From contig NC_135505.1 in the NCBI RefSeq assembly GCF_052857255.1, positions 27,047,999 through 27,111,998 on the forward strand: 64,000 nt of DNA, read 5' to 3'. Below are positions 59,834-64,000 of this stretch, piece after piece. Under the pieces are notes generated by a model. That model worked only from the letters and a program-made list of their open reading frames with translations. It did no database searches and was not told the DNA's origin. Source of the DNA: Amblyomma americanum. Its lineage: Eukaryota; Arthropoda; Arachnida; Ixodida; Ixodidae. Position 1 is the stretch's first letter. Every line of letters starts with the position of its first letter. The position numbers were made by a program, and so were the translations under genes.

Positions 59834-62299
59834 GACCCGGCTGTCTTGGCCTCGTTGGTTGCTGTGTGTGTGTGCAAAGCTCGTGTGTCCTCCTGGCATG
59901 CAAGGAAAGGTTGGTGTCCACCAGAACTTCAAGTGATTTGCGGGTTCCTGCAACCGTCCAAAGGACATGCTCGCCGCGTATGTAAAATCCTGTCTTCGGA
60001 ATGGAGGCACCAAGGCCGGTTTTTCAAGGACCGCCTGAGAGTTGCCTGTGACCACAGCGGAAGTCTACATCACCATCCTCGTATGTACCGTGAATGGTGC
60101 AAAACCGTTGACGAGTGCACTGAGTTCTTGTGGAGCAGGGTTCGACCGAATCTCCCGTCAAGGAAAGGGACGTCGCAGAAACCAGGAAAAGTGATTGTAC
60201 TTGGTGATACGCCACTACCAAAACCGCATGAAGCCCTTCTTCAGATGGGCCCAAAATTCTGTGTTGAGCCACACCTGCGAGGGGAAGAAAAGGTGACCAT
60301 GGCGCGATCGATTTCTCGCCTGGCACCGGATGAGTCTCGACCCAGGTGCGTAGAGGAATGTACAGCGGTTTTAGCCAGGACCTCTACGGCGGTCAAGCAT
60401 GGAAAGGGATTCGGATCACTGATTAACTTCCTTGTCTCGAATAACTTGCGACTGGTAACTGCGGATAAAGAAGGGTGTTTTGTAGTCATACCTGAATCAT
60501 TATTTTCGGATAAAGCATTAGTAGCCATCGAGAAGAACTTTCAGCCGGTCTCGGCGAAGTTACAGAAGGTAAAAAGCAGAGCGGTGCAACTGCTTGAACA
60601 ATTGAATCTGGAGCGACTTAAAGGGAGTGTAGTTAAGGCAAAAAGCAGCTGTTTAAAGATTTTCTTCTCTGCTAAGACACATAAAACGGGATTACCATTT
60701 AGGGCCATTGTGACGGAAAAGAGCACCTGGCAACACGAAATTTCTGGATATTTGCAGAAACATTTGGCAGCTTTATCTATTAATGATCCTTTTAAGGTAC
60801 CAAACTCTGAGTGTGTCGTCAAGTTTTTACAGGCGCATAACCCAGGTTCATGCTCGGCTTTCAGCATTGATGTGGTAGATTTATACTACTCCCTGCCGCA
60901 CAAGGAAATGATGACTGCTGTTTCTGATTGCATCACTTCGGACAATGATGAAGAACAGTTTATAAGTGTTTGTGGTATTGCTGTGTCTGGGTTCCTAGAG
61001 CTGTTGTCTTTTTATGTTAAATCTACCTTTGTTGAATGGGAAGGCACACTCTATACCCAGAAAGCGGGTGTTTGTATTGGGTCTAAAGTAGCGCCTGCGC
61101 TTAGTGATATTTTTCTGTCATTCGTGGATAGAGCTATCCAGAAAGATTTGTGTGGAATGCCGTACCGAATTTTCAGATACGTCGATGATTTTTTAATCCT
61201 CATTGAAAAAACGGACTATGCCAAGCACATGTCTACAGTGTTAGAAGCATTTAAAGCTAATGCACGGGGTTTACAGTTCACCACTGAGGTACCGGTCGAT
61301 AACCAGATACAATTTTTAGATTTATGTTTGACTGAGGGGAAGGGACACATGTGTTGGAATTACGCGCCACGTGCCAACAAACCGCTGCTGAACTATAAGT
61401 CACATCATTCTAAGGTAGTGAAATGTGGAATTGTTGTTTCATCCTTGTCATCTGCGTTGTCAAAATCTTGTCACCATGCTATGCAAGAAAGCTTTGATAA
61501 TCAGGCTAAGAGACTAAAGGAAGCAGGATATCCAGCTGAGCTTATCACTTTGGGTTGCAATAAAATAATTAAAAAGCTTAAAGCGCCGACATTGCTGCCG
61601 TCTTCACAGAAAGAACAGAAACGGAAAAAGTTCGCAGTCCTTCCCTATGTGCATCGCCTGTCTCATGGTCTTAAAAATGTGGCCCATAGGTATAAAGTTG
61701 ATGTGGTTTTTTCGGCCCCGAATAAGCTCAGTAAAATTTGTTCAGCAGTAGAAAATAAGTCCCGCAACCCCAAGAAATCTGTAACGTCCTGTGGTGTTAA
61801 GCACGCTAAAAGTTTTGTGCCGTGCTCCAAAGGGGTAGTTTAATAAAATCCCCCTATCCTGTGGTCAGATATACATTGGGCAAACGGGACGTTGTATTAA
61901 CACACGACTCGGAGAACATCTCAATTCATTAGAATCTAATCGCTCCACTAATCTAGTTGATCATTGCCGAGAGTGTCAATCATGTTTTCCGTCCTTGCAT
62001 TTTACTGACATTTTGTACAAACACCCCGACCAGTTGACCAGGGAAATTATCGAGGCGTATAACATGACAAAGAATCCAAGATTATGTGTCAGCCAACCAT
62101 CCCTGCTCCTGCGTGACTGTGAGGTTGCATATCTGGACATCACATAGTAACACATGCGTTCTGATTTTGTGTTTTTTTCGTTTTCTGTTTCCTTTTATAA
62201 GTGTGCTTCCTGTGATTAAACTTTAGTTGAGAGTCAGCGCTTGTTCCTGTGTATTCTTCGTCTAGTCCCCGTTTGTTCGCGCTGTTTTTTTGCATTATG
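59834..62299 (+). mobile_element. Penelope-like element, right arm of the palindrome
   Basis: A 2466-bp arm, the reverse complement of 57352-59816 with one extra base. It ends TTTTTTTGCATTATG at 62299. Flanking host sequence differs on the two sides and matches copy A on each side, so the palindrome is an insertion in copy B. Confidence 0.9.
59858..61843 (+). CDS. Penelope-like reverse transcriptase, endonuclease cut off by a one-base insertion
   Basis: Same protein as the left arm, including DKEG and FRYVDDFLIL, but an extra A in GGGGTAGTTTAATAAAATCC (about 61836-61855) creates a TAA at 61841-61843 just after PCSKGVV, before the GIY-YIG core. The nuclease sequence continues in another frame to about 62147 (where the left arm has its stop). 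The frame is also open upstream across the palindrome centre to 59729, which gives an artificial N-terminal extension read from the antisense of the other arm. Confidence 0.85.
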   Translation, partial: VAVCVCKARVSSWHARKGWCPPELQVICGFLQPSKGHARRVCKILSSEWRHQGRFFKDRLRVACDHSGSLHHHPRMYREWCKTVDECTEFLWSRVRPNLPSRKGTSQKPGKVIVLGDTPLPKPHEALLQMGPKFCVEPHLRGEEKVTMARSISRLAPDESRPRCVEECTAVLARTSTAVKHGKGFGSLINFLVSNNLRLVTADKEGCFVVIPESLFSDKALVAIEKNFQPVSAKLQKVKSRAVQLLEQLNLERLKGSVVKAKSSCLKIFFSAKTHKTGLPFRAIVTEKSTWQHEISGYLQKHLAALSINDPFKVPNSECVVKFLQAHNPGSCSAFSIDVVDLYYSLPHKEMMTAVSDCITSDNDEEQFISVCGIAVSGFLELLSFYVKSTFVEWEGTLYTQKAGVCIGSKVAPALSDIFLSFVDRAIQKDLCGMPYRIFRYVDDFLILIEKTDYAKHMSTVLEAFKANARGLQFTTEVPVDNQIQFLDLCLTEGKGHMCWNYAPRANKPLLNYKSHHSKVVKCGIVVSSLSSALSKSCHHAMQESFDNQAKRLKEAGYPAELITLGCNKIIKKLKAPTLLPSSQKEQKRKKFAVLPYVHRLSHGLKNVAHRYKVDVVFSAPNKLSKICSAVENKSRNPKKSVTSCGVKHAKSFVPCSKGVV

Positions 62300-63173
62300 T
62301 ATCACCAACTCGCCCGCTTATCTATCCTGTTGAACTTTTTTGTCAGACAGAGGACTTCGTACCGACAGGAAACGGAAACACTTGTGGTCATTCGCAGAAT
62401 TCACAGAATTCACCACTTCGCTTCTCAGCTCAACGACAGTAGTGGTCGCCATCTGTGTCGCAGCTGGAGCTTATGCCGCTGCTTTACCTTGTCCGCCGCA
62501 GGAGGCAGTGATTTTAAGTTCACCCGCAGGCTTTGGCTGTTCATAAAGCTCGATGAGTATCCATAACCAACTGTTTACCACTTACATAACGCCGACGCGA
62601 CCAAAACCCGCCTCGCTGCTCTTACGTCTCTGCAATACGTCTCCACGGCAAACAATCCTTCCTTCTAACGGAATTCGGCAGCCATAACATGGATCGGGTT
62701 TTAACTGCAGATTTGCCTGTTGAATGAACAGAATATCGCGTTATTGCGCTCTCTGATCTTGAAAGAAAAGAAATGACTGAAAACTCGTCGTTTTGGGGGT
62801 GTATTTCTATGTACCACAGCCAGCACTCTTAACAGGAACGCTCGGTTGCGCGCCCTGCCCTGATATTACCTGCCTTGAGAGCTGGGCCTTGAGTCCGAAA
62901 CCATGGTGCACGGCTCTTTACCGACGGTTGGAGACAGATCGTGCCATGCTTGCACTCTACGCTGCGCCGACGCAGCGGCCGACGACCATGGCGGCGCTAA
63001 CGACAGTGGAAGACACGCGCTCGAGCGTTCCTGTTTAGTGTGCTGACAGCGGTTTGTTTGATAAACAGGGGCAAACATTGCTTGATCTTCGCTTCGGTCT
63101 GACGCCGCCACTGCTGTCGTCTGATACTAAAAACAATTGCAAAGTCTACAGCGCCGTCAAACATCGGCCTTAC
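62300..63173. other. intron of zinc-finger pseudogene copy B
   Basis: Aligns with 43370-44300 of copy A (for example GCTTCGTACCGACAGGAAACG at 62355 and 43367). No gene recognised. Confidence 0.5.
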
Positions 63174-63361
63174 CTGTGATTGCTAGAGTACTCGCAGTAG
63201 CGGCACCCGTACCGTAGCCTGTGGGGATGGTCACTCCACCGGCGCACTTCCAAAAGATATCGCGCAACACAACATAAACCGCATTTTTCGCAGCAGAAGA
63301 CCATGGGTAAAGCGGCCGGTTTGTTTCTATCTGCAGCATTCAGCACCGAATAAACTTCTTC
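63174..63361 (-). pseudogene. C2H2 zinc-finger gene copy B, exon 1
   Basis: Acceptor TTTTTTTAG|GAAG and donor CACAG|GTAAGG bound 188 nt, the same length as in copy A after removing its LTR element. The frame reads EEVYSVLNAADRN, VFCCEKCGLCC and YGCRYCEYSSNHR. The first finger has lost its first histidine (EVRRWSDH where copy A has KLHQQSKH). No stop occurs in this exon. Confidence 0.7.
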
Positions 63362-64000
63362 CTAAAAAAATACAGGTAAGGGCGGCTCCATCGTAGCCTG
63401 CACTCTCAATCGTCGATCATCAAAGGAACAGGATATACGCGAAAAGACAGGCAATTGCGTCTCCCTCGTTCCTGTTTTTATACTTTAATGTGTTGCTTGT
63501 TTCAGGTACTACCACAACCGGGCAGGTGTCACAGAAAAAGGAAAACTAGATATTCAGGTTTATTTGCTATATCTGCTATCTTCTGTTTGTCACTGTCTTG
63601 TTTTTCAATGTGAGTTCAAAAATTCTTCCCCCCATGAATTGCTGGAATGTTATATGTTATCAGTCCTCGGCTCGGCGCTCCGAAGTACATTGTAAAGAAA
63701 ACTAAAATCATAGGAATGCTGCTAGCACAAGGCTTGATCTTTTATATCTATATATCAATTTTATAATCAGTGTGTGAAGTGATACTGCAAGAATATTATA
63801 GAAATGATGCTAGCGCAGTCCTTGATCTTTTACATGCATACATCAATTTTATAATCACTATGTGATGTCATTTAGGCGAACAAGACGGCTTGCTGTTTAT
63901 ATGCGCCAGGTTAACCACGTACGTACTAAAAGAATGAGGAATAATTGCCCTCAGTTCCAGGCAAGTAAGCAAAGTTGTATGAAATAATAACGGTAGTAAA

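Larger units (their letters stand above)
53470..63990. repeat. duplicated locus, copy B (zinc-finger pseudogene block)
   Basis: Aligns with copy A as described there. Copy B lacks the LINE and LTR insertions of copy A and instead contains a SINE (56184-56424) and the Penelope palindrome (57352-62299). The alignment reaches the right edge of the window. A local tandem duplication, about 63700-63775 and 63790-63865, repeats GAATG/AATGATGCTAGC, CTTGATCTTTTA and ATCAATTTTATAATCA. Confidence 0.75.

Noticed and set aside
59729..59860. Extra N-terminal ~40 residues on the plus-strand Penelope ORF
   Set aside because: They are the antisense of the left arm read across the palindrome centre, so they are not a natural part of the protein.
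57352..62299. The palindrome as a pure assembly artefact
   Set aside because: The host flanks on the two sides are different and each aligns to the proper side of copy A, so a simple read fold-back does not explain it; long reads remain the decisive test.

Overview
The window is animal nuclear DNA and most likely comes from a hard (ixodid) tick. Six elements have a tRNA-like head (a CCGCGGTGGCTCAGTGG-type A box) followed by a body containing GGAGGCGAAA, CCCAGGTGGTCGAAA and GGAGCCCTTCACTAC. This is how I remember the tick tRNA-SINE Ruka and its relatives. The other recognisable families (CR1/L2-like and RNase-H LINEs, a Penelope-like element, BEN and MADF genes, HARBI1-, hAT-, CACTA- and mariner-type transposases) fit an arthropod genome. 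Genes have introns with GT..AG borders. All calls come from reading the sequence; no database search was run.

Layout. 1-5.3 kb: the 3' end of a hAT transposon, a decayed BED-finger hAT remnant on the minus strand, an RNase-H LINE fragment split by a SINE, and a palindrome-rich satellite. 7.4-21.7 kb: a four-exon BEN-domain gene on the minus strand whose exon phases all join. Its 11-kb intron holds a near-complete CR1/L2-like LINE (minus) placed head to head with a 5'-truncated relative (plus). 22.5-31.5 kb: a MADF-BESS-type gene on the plus strand. Its first exon lies at the edge of a nearly identical ~863-bp tandem duplication, and its second intron contains a terminal-inverted-repeat element, a decayed LINE, a solo LTR and a SINE. 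31.5-38.6 kb: DNA-transposon remnants (HARBI1 pieces, a Tigger-like MITE, CACTA/EnSpm, mariner), an inverted duplication and a second satellite.

38.6-49.0 kb and 53.5-64.0 kb are two diverged copies, in the same orientation, of one ancestral ~5-kb locus that encoded a C2H2 zinc-finger protein on the minus strand. Both copies are broken by different mutations. Copy A carries a LINE fragment, an LTR remnant and a gag-only LTR retrotransposon inserted in a zinc-finger exon. Copy B carries a SINE and a ~4.95-kb palindrome made of two head-to-head Penelope-like elements.

The most unusual observations are: (i) a 2A-like ribosome-skipping motif (GDVEQNPGP) near the start of the CR1-like ORF1, preceded by frame-preserving 360-bp monomers; (ii) the near-perfect 2.465/2.466-kb inverted Penelope palindrome, whose arms differ by one base in length; (iii) an LTR retrotransposon with a primer-binding-site copy outside its 3' LTR, directly against the target-site duplication, and three tandem PBS-like copies inside; (iv) paired zinc-finger pseudogenes whose exon length (188 nt) is identical once the LTR element is removed.
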